Origin: Bagarius yarrelli | Taxonomy: Eukaryota; Chordata; Actinopteri; Siluriformes; Sisoridae | Length of the DNA stretch: 64,000 nucleotides | NCBI GenBank assembly: GCA_005784505.1 | Contig: VCAZ01000014.1 | Span: forward strand, 1,009,748 to 1,073,747 | Reading direction: 5' to 3' | Part shown: piece by piece, positions 44,933 through 55,084 of the stretch | Layout of the letters: every line of letters begins with the position of its first letter | Position numbering within the stretch: the first letter of the stretch is position 1 | Made by a program: the position numbers and the translations under genes | The notes under the pieces: model-generated | Told to the model about the DNA's origin: nothing | The model's input: only the letters and a program-made list of their open reading frames with translations | The model's database searches: none

Positions 44933-45159
44933 CACGGACCAAAGAAACTACAACACAAAATTTCAGCAACTCGATTTTTACCTTTGTTGTAAATTGTCTA
45001 CAAAATTTATGTAATAAAAGCCAAAAAAAAAACCATAATAATGAGCTGCTCTGTTTTAGTGCTGATGTTTCAGTTTCACCTACGAAAAAGGTGAAAAAGC
45101 TGATTGGTCGGTTCTGGTCACATGACTCGCAGTGCAAGTTGCTCTTATGCTGAGAAACT

Positions 45160-45306
45160 TACATTAATCTCATTTATACAACTGAGCTATTGGGGGGGTT
45201 AGGGGCCTTGCTCTGGGGCCCAGCAGTGGTAACTTGGTAGTGCTGGAAATTGAACCTTGATCTTCCAATTAGCAGGCCAACACTTTACCATTGTGCTACC
45301 ACTTCC
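45160..45306 (-). mobile_element. tRNA-derived SINE, family A, − strand
   Basis: Reverse orientation: CATTTATACAACTGAGCTAT, TTAGGGGCCTTGCTCTGGGG, GCTGGAAATTGAACCTTGAT and AACACTTTACCATTGTGCTA head complement. The extreme 3' tail is missing. Confidence 0.91.
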
Positions 45307-46161
45307 CCAAAATATTTCTTGGCCTAATTGCAGTACAAATGGAGTCGAGTCCAAAGTTACATTACAGAAAGTCAACCTGGCATTGATACTTTGACTGTAC
45401 TAAAGTTTCACACTGTGCTTGAATTATTCTATTGCATTCTATGTCATATTTTGTCTTTTACCACCTTGTCTAGTATTACTAAGCTAGTTAGCTAGCATTA
45501 GCATGAGTCTGGGCTTTCTTTTCTTCTAATATACCTTAATTACAGAATCACTTCCAGTTCCGTGATTCACACTTACACGATTTTAAGGCGACTCACAGAA
45601 ACTCGACACCTTAAATGATTTTTCTCGCCGCACGTCATTCCTAATGAAGATCTTTTACAGCACAGCATCAATTTCCTAACGATATGATCCAGTATTAGGT
45701 CAGACGCCCAGTCCCGAGCCGGGGGTTCAATTTCATGTTATTGTCTGTCTGTAAAATAGTCGAGGAATTCTATAATGGAGTATTCATGTCATCTGTAAAG
45801 CTGAAAAAAAAAGATGAGTCTGAATTCACTAACCGTATCCTGCCCACTTCAACAAGCTTGATGACAGAATGAAGACGCTTTCAGAAAACTAATCCTCTCT
45901 GGGGAAGTGGAGAACCCGACTCTGATGGGTTCTTTGTTTGTTAAAAGCATGTTTGAACAATGGGACAGAGATGAGAAGAAAATTATAGAAGAATTGGTGA
46001 TATAGTAAAGTAGGTTGAAAGAGTTTGAGTGGTAAAATTGCAGAGAATCTGAAAAGAAGGGATACAAAAACAAGGAAGAGACGAAAGGATAAATAACTAC
46101 TGAAAAGCAGTAAATGTAAAGTTCGAATGACCCGACAAACTTAAACTGACACAACAGGCAA
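45307..46161. other. single-copy sequence
   Basis: No recognised repeat. The 134-codon minus-strand frame at 45849-46253 is Ser/Phe/Leu-rich, runs into a SINE at its 5' end and has no domain, so I reject it as a gene. Confidence 0.4.
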
Positions 46162-46280
46162 AAGGGAAGGGAAGATGTTGGACTGCTGATAGGAAGATTA
46201 ATAACATTAAATCCCAGCACCAACCCTGGGCCCCTGAGCAAGGCCCTTAACACTCAAACGCTCAGTTAATAAAATATAAT
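46162..46280 (+). mobile_element. SINE family A, + strand, partial
   Basis: GATGTTGGACTGCTGATAGG, decayed B-box AACATTAAATCCCAGCACC, body CCTGGGCCCCTGAGCAAGGC and CCTTAACACTC. The tail is truncated. Confidence 0.85.
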
Positions 46281-46345
46281 CGATCTTATAATCAGCATTC
46301 CAACAACATAATTACTTAGCTACTACTTCCAAACATAAGCCAAAT

Positions 46346-46490
46346 GAGACGTGGTGGTGCAGTATTTAAGGTGTTGGACTGCCAATTGATAGATTGATTC
46401 CCAGCACCACAGAGTTGCCTCCAATTAATCCCCAACTGCCCAGTTTTATATAAGAGATAAATGTAGGTTGTTCTGGATAAGGGCGTCACA
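46346..46490 (+). mobile_element. SINE family A, + strand, internally deleted
   Basis: Head GTGGTGCAGTATTTAAGGTG, B-box ATTGATTCCCAGCACC, tail AGATAAATGTAGGTTGTTCT and GGATAAGGGCGTCA. The GGGCCCCTGAGCAAGG block is deleted. Confidence 0.86.
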
Positions 46491-46559
46491 CTTGCTCACC
46501 CTGAATCCAGAATATTTATTTGACCTCCTTTGAAAATTAGGGTAACTACGGGACGTATT

Positions 46560-46725
46560 GCTGATAGGAAGATCGTAGGTTCAATCCCCTGCACACCAAT
46601 TTCCTGCTTCCTGATCACCTGACCTTTTACATTGCTGGCATTTGTCTTACATTCGGAAGTGGTAGCTTAGTGGTTAAGGTGTTGGACTGCTGGGCCCCTG
46701 ATCAAGACCCCTAACCCTATTTTTT
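46560..46725 (+). mobile_element. two SINE family A fragments, + strand
   Basis: 46560-46612 has the B-box part (GATCGTAGGTTCAATCCCC). 46655-46725 has a fresh head (AGTGGTAGCTTAGTGGTTAA, GGTGTTGGACTGCTGG) fused directly to the body GGGCCCCTGATCAAGACCCC, so the B-box is deleted in the second one. Confidence 0.8.
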
Positions 46726-47264
46726 TATTATTATTATCTGGAAAGTAAATGAGTACAAAGAGCTGCAACTGCTGGACATCACCGCATGAATCTGCGCTGT
46801 AGCATTAGATAAACACTTGCCGATGAATGGGCTCGACTCGTAATGACTATGATTGGATTCACGCACATCAGGATGCAGCTGCTCAACTACAGGCTCGGCG
46901 AACGTCTACGGAAAAACACTAATTGCTGAATCTGCCGAAGTAATCAGTGGTTTCGAATTAACCGATTACAAAATCACACACTGATTTATTTATTTATTTA
47001 TTTTCTTTTTAAAAAAGCAGTGGGCTTAATAATGTAATCATCAGGAAGGCTTTTCAAAGCCGTGTTTTATTACTTGGAGGGGAAAAAACCCAGATTATTC
47101 TGTTTCTGTTTATTTACAGCTAAACATTTTAAAGCAAATGTTAAACTCCAATTAAAAAAAGTCAAAATCAAGTCAATAATATTCAGTTATTTTAGTCAAA
47201 TTGTCATTATATTAATTTTTAAACACACCTCATTTCTGCCAATTGAAATGCAATTTATTTCTTA
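46726..47264. other. single-copy sequence
   Basis: Ordinary sequence with an (ATTT)n run at 46984-47004. The 94-codon frame at 47062-47346 has no domain and enters the next SINE. Confidence 0.4.
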
Positions 47265-47617
47265 CATTCATTTATCTTCTATACCCGCTTATTCCCTAAT
47301 CCTGGGGTCACAGGGATCTGCTGGAGTCTATCCCAGCTGTCTCTGAAAGGGGGAAAGGCAGGAGGGGGACACCCTGGACAGGGCACCAGTCCATCACAGG
47401 GCCACACACTTCTATGGGCAATTTAGAATCACCAATCAATCTAACATACATGTTTTTGGACTGTGGGTGGAAACCGGAGAACCCGGAGTAAACACACACA
47501 CACACACACAGGGAGAACATACAAACTCCACACAGAAAGACCCCTGCAGTGGAATCGAACCTGGGACCTTCTTGCTGTGAGGCAACAGTGCTAAACACTA
47601 AGCCACCATGCTGTCCA
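47265..47617 (-). mobile_element. DANA/mermaid-type tRNA-derived SINE, − strand
   Basis: In reverse, the tRNA-like head (complement of CTAAACACTAAGCCACCATG) and B-box (complement of GGAATCGAACCTGGGACC) are followed by the conserved body (GGGAGAACATACAAACTCCA, GGTGGAAACCGGAGAACCC, CATGTTTTTGGACTGTGGG). The end is ACCCTGGACAGGGCACCAGT and ATCCCAGCTGTCTCTG in the + sense. This body is known from fish SINEs of the DANA/mermaid group. It contains an (AC)n insertion at 47492-47510. The 128-codon frame here is a translation of the element. Confidence 0.88.
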
Positions 47618-47773
47618 ATATGCAATTGGAAGATCCTGGTTGGATTCCAAGCACCGTCACTGTTGGGCCCCTGAGCAAGGCCCTTAACCCCCAATTGCTC
47701 AGTTTTATTTAAAAAAAAGATAAACGTAAGTCCCTCTGAATAAGGACATCTGCCAAATGCTGCAAATGTAAAG
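47618..47773 (+). mobile_element. SINE family A, + strand
   Basis: B-box TCCTGGTTGGATTCCAAGC, body CTGTTGGGCCCCTGAGCAAG, tail CGTAAGTCCCTCTGAATAAG and CATCTGCCAAATGCTGCAAA. The A-box head is replaced by the adjoining SINE, so this copy is 5'-truncated or was interrupted. Confidence 0.9.
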
Positions 47774-48420
47774 CTTTATAAATAAAATGTAATAGAATTG
47801 ACTTAAATTCTCTACAGTTTATTTTCCAGACTGCGGGTTAAAATCTGGCGTTTGATGATGAGGCTGATAAAAAGCTTCTCGTGCTCAAAGGCGCGCGGGT
47901 AAAAAAAGCCTTAAAGGCCGAGTTTAAATAATGCACTTTTTCTACAGAGGAAAGAATAAAGAGCGACAGAAAGCATGATGCAAGCTTTTCAAAACAGTGG
48001 ATTTTAAACAACTTGCCTTTTACACAAACACACACACACACACACATGGGACTGGAGTCACATACACACCCTCACGGTACAGCTCAAAAGGAGACCTTGA
48101 TGTAAAAAAGGCCTGGGGCCAGAAAAATACTTTTCTGTGTGAGAGAATGTTTTAAAGGCAATGAAATGGAAACAATGATGGGCACACACACACACACACA
48201 CACACACAAAACACACACAAAGTTTTCACCAACATGATGCTGATAGCTGGGCTGGAAAATTTTCCACGCTTCTCCACCACAAAACCAAACCTAATAAAAC
48301 AAATGTTTCTTGGATGCGTTTCAGTCTCAGCATTAAAACCAACAATCAGCATCACCTTCTCATCCAGCACTGAACAGCTTCCTGTAGCATGGAAATACTT
48401 CCAGATCATCCAGATGTCCT
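47774..48420. other. single-copy sequence with two (AC)n runs
   Basis: AC runs at 48025-48047 and 48184-48208. Frames of 69-85 codons include the microsatellite (Cys-Val repeats) and are not genes. Confidence 0.45.
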
Positions 48421-48491
48421 CAGCAGTGGCAACTTGGTGGTGCTGGAAATCAAACCCTAATCTTCCAATTAGCAGTCCAACACCTTAACCA
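48421..48491 (-). mobile_element. SINE family A fragment, − strand
   Basis: Reverse orientation: CAGCAGTGGCAACTTGGTGG, TGGAAATCAAACCCTAATCT, AGCAGTCCAACACCTTAACC. Only the 5' half of the element is present. Confidence 0.85.
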
Positions 48492-48612
48492 AGGGATTAA
48501 GGTGTTGAGTAAACCAATTTTTTGCACCCCAAACCCTCCTACTTTTGTTGTTAGCGAATCAAAATTGTTTTAATATTTTTGATTTATGTGATTAGACCAT
48601 TATGATGCAAGA

Positions 48613-48807
48613 TATTTACATTTGCAGCATTTTGGTAGTCATCCTTATCCAGAGCTGCTTACATATATCTCTTTCATACAACTGAGCAATTAGGGTTAAG
48701 GACCTTGCTCAGGGGCCCAACAGTGGTAACTTGCTGGTGCTGGGAATCAAAGCTACAATCTATAGATTAGCAGTCCAGCATCTTATCCACTGACCTACCA
48801 CCTCCTT
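48613..48807 (-). mobile_element. tRNA-derived SINE, family A, − strand, full length
   Basis: Reverse orientation: ACATTTGCAGCATTTTGGTA tail, AGGGTTAAGGACCTTGCTCA body, CTGGGAATCAAAGCTACAAT, TCTTATCCACTGACCTACCA head complement. All modules are present. Confidence 0.93.
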
Positions 48808-49017
48808 TTATATGCCTTTAATTATTTTTCCTTTGGGCTCCCTCTAGTGAAAAATATTAGTATTATGGCGATTGATATAAATGGCTGAATCAACTGATTG
48901 ATTATCTTAATGACCTAATTACTGATGAAAAAAATGCATTAAATACAAATTCACTGATTCCTGCTACATTCATTGTATTGACTGATATTTTATCTAGCAA
49001 TAATTTTACAGTTTGTT

Positions 49018-49262
49018 AGTAATGGTTAAGCCACTGAGTTGCTGATCTGGAGACCAGGAAGACGTGGATTCAAGCCCCACCACCGCCAGTTGTGGTTCTA
49101 AAGACCTGAAAGACCTGGATTTAAGCCTCACCTCCGGCAAGCCAACCACTGTATCATAGCTGACCCCGCACTCTGCCCCCCAACTTACTAAGATGGGATA
49201 TGCGAAAAAAGAATTTTACGGTGCCGTAAAATAGTATATGTGATAAAATAAAGCTATTTACA
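49018..49262 (+). mobile_element. SINE family B, + strand, doubled B-box block
   Basis: Head AGTAATGGTTAAGCCACTGA, B-box block 1 GACGTGGATTCAAGCCCC, block 2 GACCTGGATTTAAGCCTC, then a deletion of the TCCAGGGGCGC body, TATCATAGCTGACCCCGCAC, TAAGATGGGATATGCG and an A/T-rich tail. The doubled block matches the copies at 22605 and 25708. Confidence 0.9.
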
Positions 49263-50107
49263 TTTACATTACATTTAACACTCTGCCTCGGCGTGATCTT
49301 CTAACCTTACAATATGTTTATTCTCACACTTTAAGCCCCCGTTCGCTTTCGCACAGCAGACAGACAGCTTCTCTTGTTTTATACCGATTGCACTGAAATG
49401 TGTAAGTGAATCACTGCTGTTCATTAACCTGCCTGTTATTAACGGCTAATGGACTCACGCCTCCGTAGCTTCAGCGGCTGCTTGTTAAAAATGCGCTTTT
49501 TCTGTGCTGGTGCTAATGCTAGCTTTAAAACCCCCACCACACGGTACATGTATTCCGGATCGACATGCTTAATGCTCCACCTGCGATAAAAGCCTGAAAA
49601 AGCAGATCCTTTGTACATATTTAAATGCTATGATTGCAGGATTTGCATAAATTCGCCGTAAAACAAGAGGCACGCGAGGGGTTCCAGTGTTAATTAGCTA
49701 GAAAATAATTCAGCGTCCTTAACGCTGGAAAAATGGTAAAAAAAAAGAAGTATATAAAACATCCGAGGTGAAAATCAAATCTGATCAAACTTGTTTTTTT
49801 GAGTTTAGATATTTTAATTGCTGTTCAGACGAGAGACTGTCATCTTAAAATTAGCCGTCACAATCTAGCGGATTCGCTTTAAATCGAATGGAATGGAACA
49901 CAGTCGCTTAATAGAGTCTCAGAAAAAAAAATTGTATTCAGGATAAAAAGTCAGGCTGTCCGTCTGAAATGACAGTTATGTTTTTTCCATGTCTACAGCA
50001 TAACTTTTGTGCCATTAATGACTAAAGACGAATCATTTGACAGCACCGGAATTAAAGAAAGAACTTGTAAGGAATGTATAAAGAAATCTGAGGAAATTAA
50101 AGCATGT

Positions 50108-50138
<31 letters not shown>

Positions 50139-50539
50139 TAGAGTTTGTAGTAATGATACTGCTGTCTGACGTCTTTTTTCGAGTCCTCTTTTGCAGTTTG
50201 ACTGATAAAGAAAGAACTCACTCCCAGCTGCGTAATGTCAGATGACGTATGTCCTAAAAGCTCGTTAAAGCCTCGTTAGAAGACGCTTTCATCGTGATGG
50301 CAAAAGGAAAATAAAATGAAATGTAATGAAATTGATAATTGCACTCTAAAGACGTTGTTTTGACAGCAAGGGAGACTTCAGAAAGCGGAACAAGAAAGGA
50401 GTGAATGTATTTCGAGTCAAATATGGAGATGGGAAGGGATGTGAGGATTAGATAATGGAGATAATGGAGACTGGGTGGTTTAGCAGAGATGCCCCTCAAG
50501 AAGCATGTTAGTGATAATTGCTGTTTAACACCTCATTTA
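49263..50539. other. single-copy region, candidate regulatory DNA
   Basis: 49330-49720 is high-complexity, repeat-free and GC-richer, with TTAATTAGCT near 49689 and ATTTGCAT near 49641. The rest is ordinary, with a short (AC)n at 50117-50138. The 78- and 81-codon frames have no domain. Confidence 0.35.
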
Positions 50540-51773
50540 AATCATCAGCACCTTCAGTAACCATTATCATAAAAGTAATTATCATTATCATCGTCGTCAT
50601 CGGTACTATAAGCAGCATTATTAACACCATAATTATAATCACCATTGTGGTAATCATCACTGTCATTATTATCATAGTCAACCTTTCCATTATATACAAA
50701 ATCATCACTAACGTCATTCTTGAAATTATCGTCATTATTATTAACAGAATTAATATCATCATTGTCATGAGCGTCATCGTCATTATTATTATCATTATTA
50801 CAATAATTATAATCTTCATTGTGCTCGATTTCATCATTATCATCGTCATCTTTGACATCATCGTCTTTATTAACAGCATCGTCGTCATCGTAATCGTCAT
50901 CATTATGACCAGCATCATTATCGTAATAATTATAATCATCGCTGTGGTCATTTTCATCATCATCATTGTCTTTATTCAAATAGTCTTCGTCATCATCTTC
51001 ATCATAATCGCCGTCTTTAACATCATTACTGCCATAATAAATACTGTTTTTGTTGTCATGGTTATTATTGTTGTCATTGTCTTTAATTTCTGTCATTGTC
51101 TTTATTACTGCAGTCATTATTACCATAATTACCATCATAACCATAGCCATCATTATCCTCATCCTTACTGTCATTATCATCACCACCATCGTCATTTCTG
51201 CCATCATTTTCATCATAATCATTGTTTGTGTGGTCATTATCATCATCATCATCACCACCTTTATCACATTTACAACTGCCATTACCATCATCATCACCAC
51301 CACCATATATTGCTGCATATTATCATCATCATCATTGTCGAAGACATTTTTTTTTCTAACAGCATCATTATCACAGCTGTTGTCATTTCTGTCATTATCA
51401 CCATCATTACAGTCACCATCGTCATCATTAATTGTTGTTATTAGTGTTCTGGTCATTATTGTCAATATTATCATTATCTTTATTCCTTTTATAAAACGTA
51501 CAACCCCAACACCGCCATCATCATCATCATCATCATCACCTTCATAACACTTACAACCACCACCACTACCACCATCAACATCACCACCTTCATAACATTT
51601 ACAACCACCACCACTATCATCATCATCATCATCATAATCATCATCATTGTCATCATCATCACCTTTATAACACTTGCAACCACCACCAACATTATCATCA
51701 TCATCATCACCTTCATAACACTTAAAACCACCACCACTACCACCATCATCATCATCACCTTCATAACACTTAC
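50540..51773 (+). repeat. CAT/ATT trinucleotide-rich array, left part
   Basis: 1.2 kb dominated by ATC, ATT, GTC and CAT triplets. Reading frames of up to 308 codons appear on both strands, reading Ile/Val or Asp/Asn or Met only. From about 51530 a 48-bp-class unit appears, containing CCTTCATAACACTTACAACC followed by CCA and CAT runs. The open frames are low-complexity artefacts. Confidence 0.95.
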
Positions 51774-52283
51774 TTTTCGATCAAAGGATGCAGGCTGCCT
51801 GTCAGTACCGCGTATTATAAAAACTACAGCAGGGGGCAGAGCCTTTTCCTACAGGGCCCCTATGCTATGGAATAACCTCCCTATGTATGTTCGGGAATCA
51901 GACACAGTCTCAGTGTTTAAGTCCAGGTTAAAAACATATTTATTTAATCAAGCCTTTTGTATTGATTCCCCTTAGATAAAGGAGCAGATCAGGATCGGGG
52001 GGACTCATGGGTGTTGAGTATTAAGGTGATCTGGTATGTTGAGATGCTGTCTTCCCCTCTCTTATTGATCACGGTTGTTGATGATGAGAGCGGACCGGTT
52101 GCTTGCTTAACATATCAGGGAGCCCTCATGTCTGTGTTTCCCTCTGGTTTCTCCTTTTAGTTATGCTGACCTAGTTAGTTCTGCCGGAGTCCATCCTTGC
52201 ACTCTACATTTTTCACTTAATCAATCCAAACCGTGTGATTACAATGTCACTTAACTGTTTTCCTTCTTTTTGACTTCCTTTCA

Positions 52284-52327
<44 letters not shown>

Positions 52328-52785
52328 GTTGAGCTACATACGCCACAACGGAGCTGCCGGTGATCCCAGACCCCACCACCGGCCCGTCCTGTGGGTCCCT
52401 TCCCTGTGACCTGCCCAGCGGATGAGGCATCACCGGGCGATCTAGGACGACCCACTTCGCCATAAAGACGTTTCGGCTGCTCTAAGGACTAATGATTATA
52501 GTTGTTTACACACACACACACGATGTAACCTCACGATCCCTGCTACCTGTTTTCACCCGAATGAGGATGGGTTCCCTGCTGAGTCTGGTTCCTCTCAAGG
52601 TTTCTTCCTATCTCATCTTAGGGAGTTTTTCCTTGCCACCGTCGCCCCCGGCTTGCTCATCAGGGACAAACTGATTTATGTTTAATTCTGTTTTATAATT
52701 TCTTCAATTGTAAAGCTGCTTTGTGACAATCATCATTGTGAAAAGCGCTATACAAATAAAACTGAATTGAATTGAATTGAATTGA
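51774..52785 (+). mobile_element. L2-like LINE, 3' end, with target-site duplication
   Basis: The first 190 bp encode the last part of the reverse transcriptase protein: RIIKTTAGGRAFSYRAPMLW, NNLPMYVRESDTVSVFKSR, LKTYLFNQAFCID, then a stop. About 800 bp of 3' untranslated sequence follow, ending AAAGCGCTATACAAATAAAA and a (TTGAA)n tail. ACTTAC is directly repeated at 51768-51773 and 52786-52791, and removing the element plus one copy restores the array motif ATAACACTTACAACC. It is 5'-truncated, as LINE insertions often are. The 80- and 60-codon minus-strand frames within it are not genes. Confidence 0.93.
52283..52327 (+). repeat. (TC)n microsatellite inside the L2-like element
   Basis: 45 bp of TC with one TTTC interruption, within the 3' untranslated part of the LINE. 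Confidence 0.95.
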
Positions 52786-53305
52786 ACTTACAACCACCAC
52801 CACCACTATCATCATCATCATTATCATCATCATCATGGTCATCCTCATCACCTTCATAACACTTACAACACCACCACCACCACCATCATAAACATCATCA
52901 TCGTCATCATAACCTTCATAACACTTACAGCTACCACCACAATCGCAATCATTATCATTATCATCATCTTATCTGCAATTATCTCTGCATCATCTACCAA
53001 CATTAGAATCATGATTATCATCATTGCTGTGGTCATTATTGTCATCACCATTGTTAGCAGCAGCATACTTACCATCACCCCTATCTTTACCACCATCATT
53101 GCTGTGACATCATCAACATCATCATCACTATTACTACAGTTGTCTCTGCATAATCATTAACATCATCACTGTCATTTCTGTCATTACCCACGCTGCTTTG
53201 TTCTAATCATACACAACACTCAATGCAGTAATAAAGTTACTGTCATTCCCATTTTCCTAATTGTTTTTTATGTCATCATCATCATCATCATCATCAACAA
53301 CCTGA
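52786..53305 (+). repeat. CAT/ATT trinucleotide-rich array, right part
   Basis: Continuation of the array split by the LINE: the same ACTTACAACCACCACC motif, CAT runs, CCTTCATAACACTTAC near 52851 and 52914, and a final CAT run at 53273-53297. Confidence 0.93.
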
Positions 53306-53485
53306 TTATCACATTCATGGGCAAAGATGGAAAAAAAATGACCCAAATTCTTTGTGAATAATTGAATTTAGTCTTAATACATCAGTTCTAAAACCACTGC
53401 CTAAAAATAACCTGGGGACATGAAAAAAAGCTACAGTGCCAAAGATTTACTCTTTCATATAGACACTCAGTAAATCCCTTATCAT

Positions 53486-53522
<37 letters not shown>

Positions 53523-53944
53523 CTCAGCGCAGCAGTGGCAGCGATAGCTGCGAATAACAGCAAAAGTTGCCATCTGGAATTTTTTTTCACCTTGGTGGTG
53601 TCGAGCATGAGCCGCTGATGAGCTGCTGACCTTCAGAACTCACAGTTACAGCTGCACGTGTCAGCCTTTAGAATTTAACCCTTAGATTTCTTGATAAAGC
53701 GTGTTCACTTTTAGAGGTTTAGAAGGTTGGGTTGTTTTTTTTTTCAGCTAATTTGCTATCGTAGTTTAGCGGTAAGTAGAGTACGCTTATTACTTTAAAG
53801 TAATAAATAAATAAAGGGTGCATATAGTCGTATAGTTTTTATGAACTTATTAAAGATCTACTAAATAAAATAATACTAAAGTTTAGACTGCTCATTCCAA
53901 GACTAATAGACAAGGATATTTGTCTTGGAATAATGATTCTCAAT
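53306..53944. other. single-copy sequence with (AC)n
   Basis: AC run at 53490-53518, otherwise ordinary. No gene is supported. Confidence 0.4.
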
Positions 53945-54110
53945 GGGGTGCCCCTGCTAATTAAAAGATCCAGGTTCAATTTTCAGTGCCACAAAGTTAC
54001 AACTGTTGGGCCCCTGAGCAAGGCCCTTAACCTTCAATTGCTCAGTTGTTTAAATGAAATAATGCAAGTCACTCTGGCCTTGCTCAGGGGCCCACAGTGG
54101 TAGTTCGGTA
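53945..54110 (+). mobile_element. SINE family A, + strand, joined to an inverted fragment
   Basis: 53945-54075 carries the + copy (CCAGGTTCAATTTTCAGTGC, CTGTTGGGCCCCTGAGCAAG, CAATTGCTCAGTTGTTTAAA, CAAGTCACTCTGG). At 54078-54110 the sequence turns into the reverse sense (CCTTGCTCAGGGGCCCACAG, TGGTAGTTCGGTA), so a short − fragment is fused to its tail. Confidence 0.85.
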
Positions 54111-54428
54111 CAGTCGAGTTCAGTACAAATGTTTGAGTGTACATAGTTCGACTACAAAGTTTAGTATTATACACTAAAACGTGGTTAATTTTTTTTAAAG
54201 GTGTGTTAAATAGTTCACATACAACACTGATCTTAGTTACTCAGTACAGAATAAAGAAACTGGATTTACTTTAACTACACTTCAGTTTAGACCGGTTTAC
54301 TGGTGGGAACCTTCGAGTCGCAGCTCTCCGATTATATAGTATGAGCACATGTGATAAACTTAGCTGGAATTTGGAATTGCAGAGAGTTTGACTGGCTGTA
54401 ACACCCCTCATTAACCTCCAACCATCTG

Positions 54429-54740
54429 CAGGGCCGGCCCAAGCCTTTAGAGGGCCCTAAAGGGGGCAGAATTTTCATTAGGGCCCGTCAGTGCTGCCAA
54501 AATGACTAATTGTCACTTCTTAATTATTAGAAATGTAACACACCTATTATCAATGTTATCTGTTCTGGTTGTGTTGATTACATCACATCGATGGTTTTAC
54601 CCCATGTAATGTCATTTTTTTCTATAATTATTATTGTCTATTAACAAAAAAAACCCACATGTACTCCTGGGGGCCCCGTGGTGGCCGCGGGGGCCCGAAG
54701 CAGCCGATTAGTTTGCCTATGCCTTGGGCCGGCTCGTCTG
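54429..54740. mobile_element. TIR-bounded element, candidate non-autonomous DNA transposon
   Basis: The left end is CAGGGCCGGCCCAAGCC and the right end TTGGGCCGGCTCG, nearly inverted copies (core GCCGGCCCAAG). The ends are GC-rich and the middle is AT-rich, about 310 bp in all, with no ORF. TCTG flanks both sides, but a convincing 8-bp duplication is not seen. Possibly hAT-like; uncertain. Confidence 0.6.
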
Positions 54741-55046
54741 TCTAAGCAAAAGCTTACAAATGTAACGCAGCATGTTAGCAACTTCCTGTTCTTTACACAA
54801 ACACACTAAAACCCCAGCTCCAAGCCGAACCTGCTGCTCCTTGTGTTCATGTTGCTCCTGGGGTTTTTTATCTCCATGTGTGTGTGTGTGTGTTGATTAA
54901 AACATGAGTTGGACCCAGAGGAAACGTGACGCTCCGCTGCTGATGACAAATCCAGCATAAATCTCGTTTGTTTCTTTCCTTTCAAAACTAGGACACTTCC
55001 ATTTAATGATGCCTGCACGTATGCAGCATTTAGTGGGGTTAAAAAT

Positions 55047-55084
<38 letters not shown>

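Noticed and set aside
44800..45153. Overlapping 117- and 108-codon frames on opposite strands
   Set aside because: They overlap a SINE fragment (44880-44932), mirror each other and show no domain.
45849..46253. 134-codon minus-strand frame as a membrane protein gene
   Set aside because: Its start lies in a SINE, composition is Ser/Phe/Leu-rich without clear membrane-segment pattern, and there is no splice or domain evidence.
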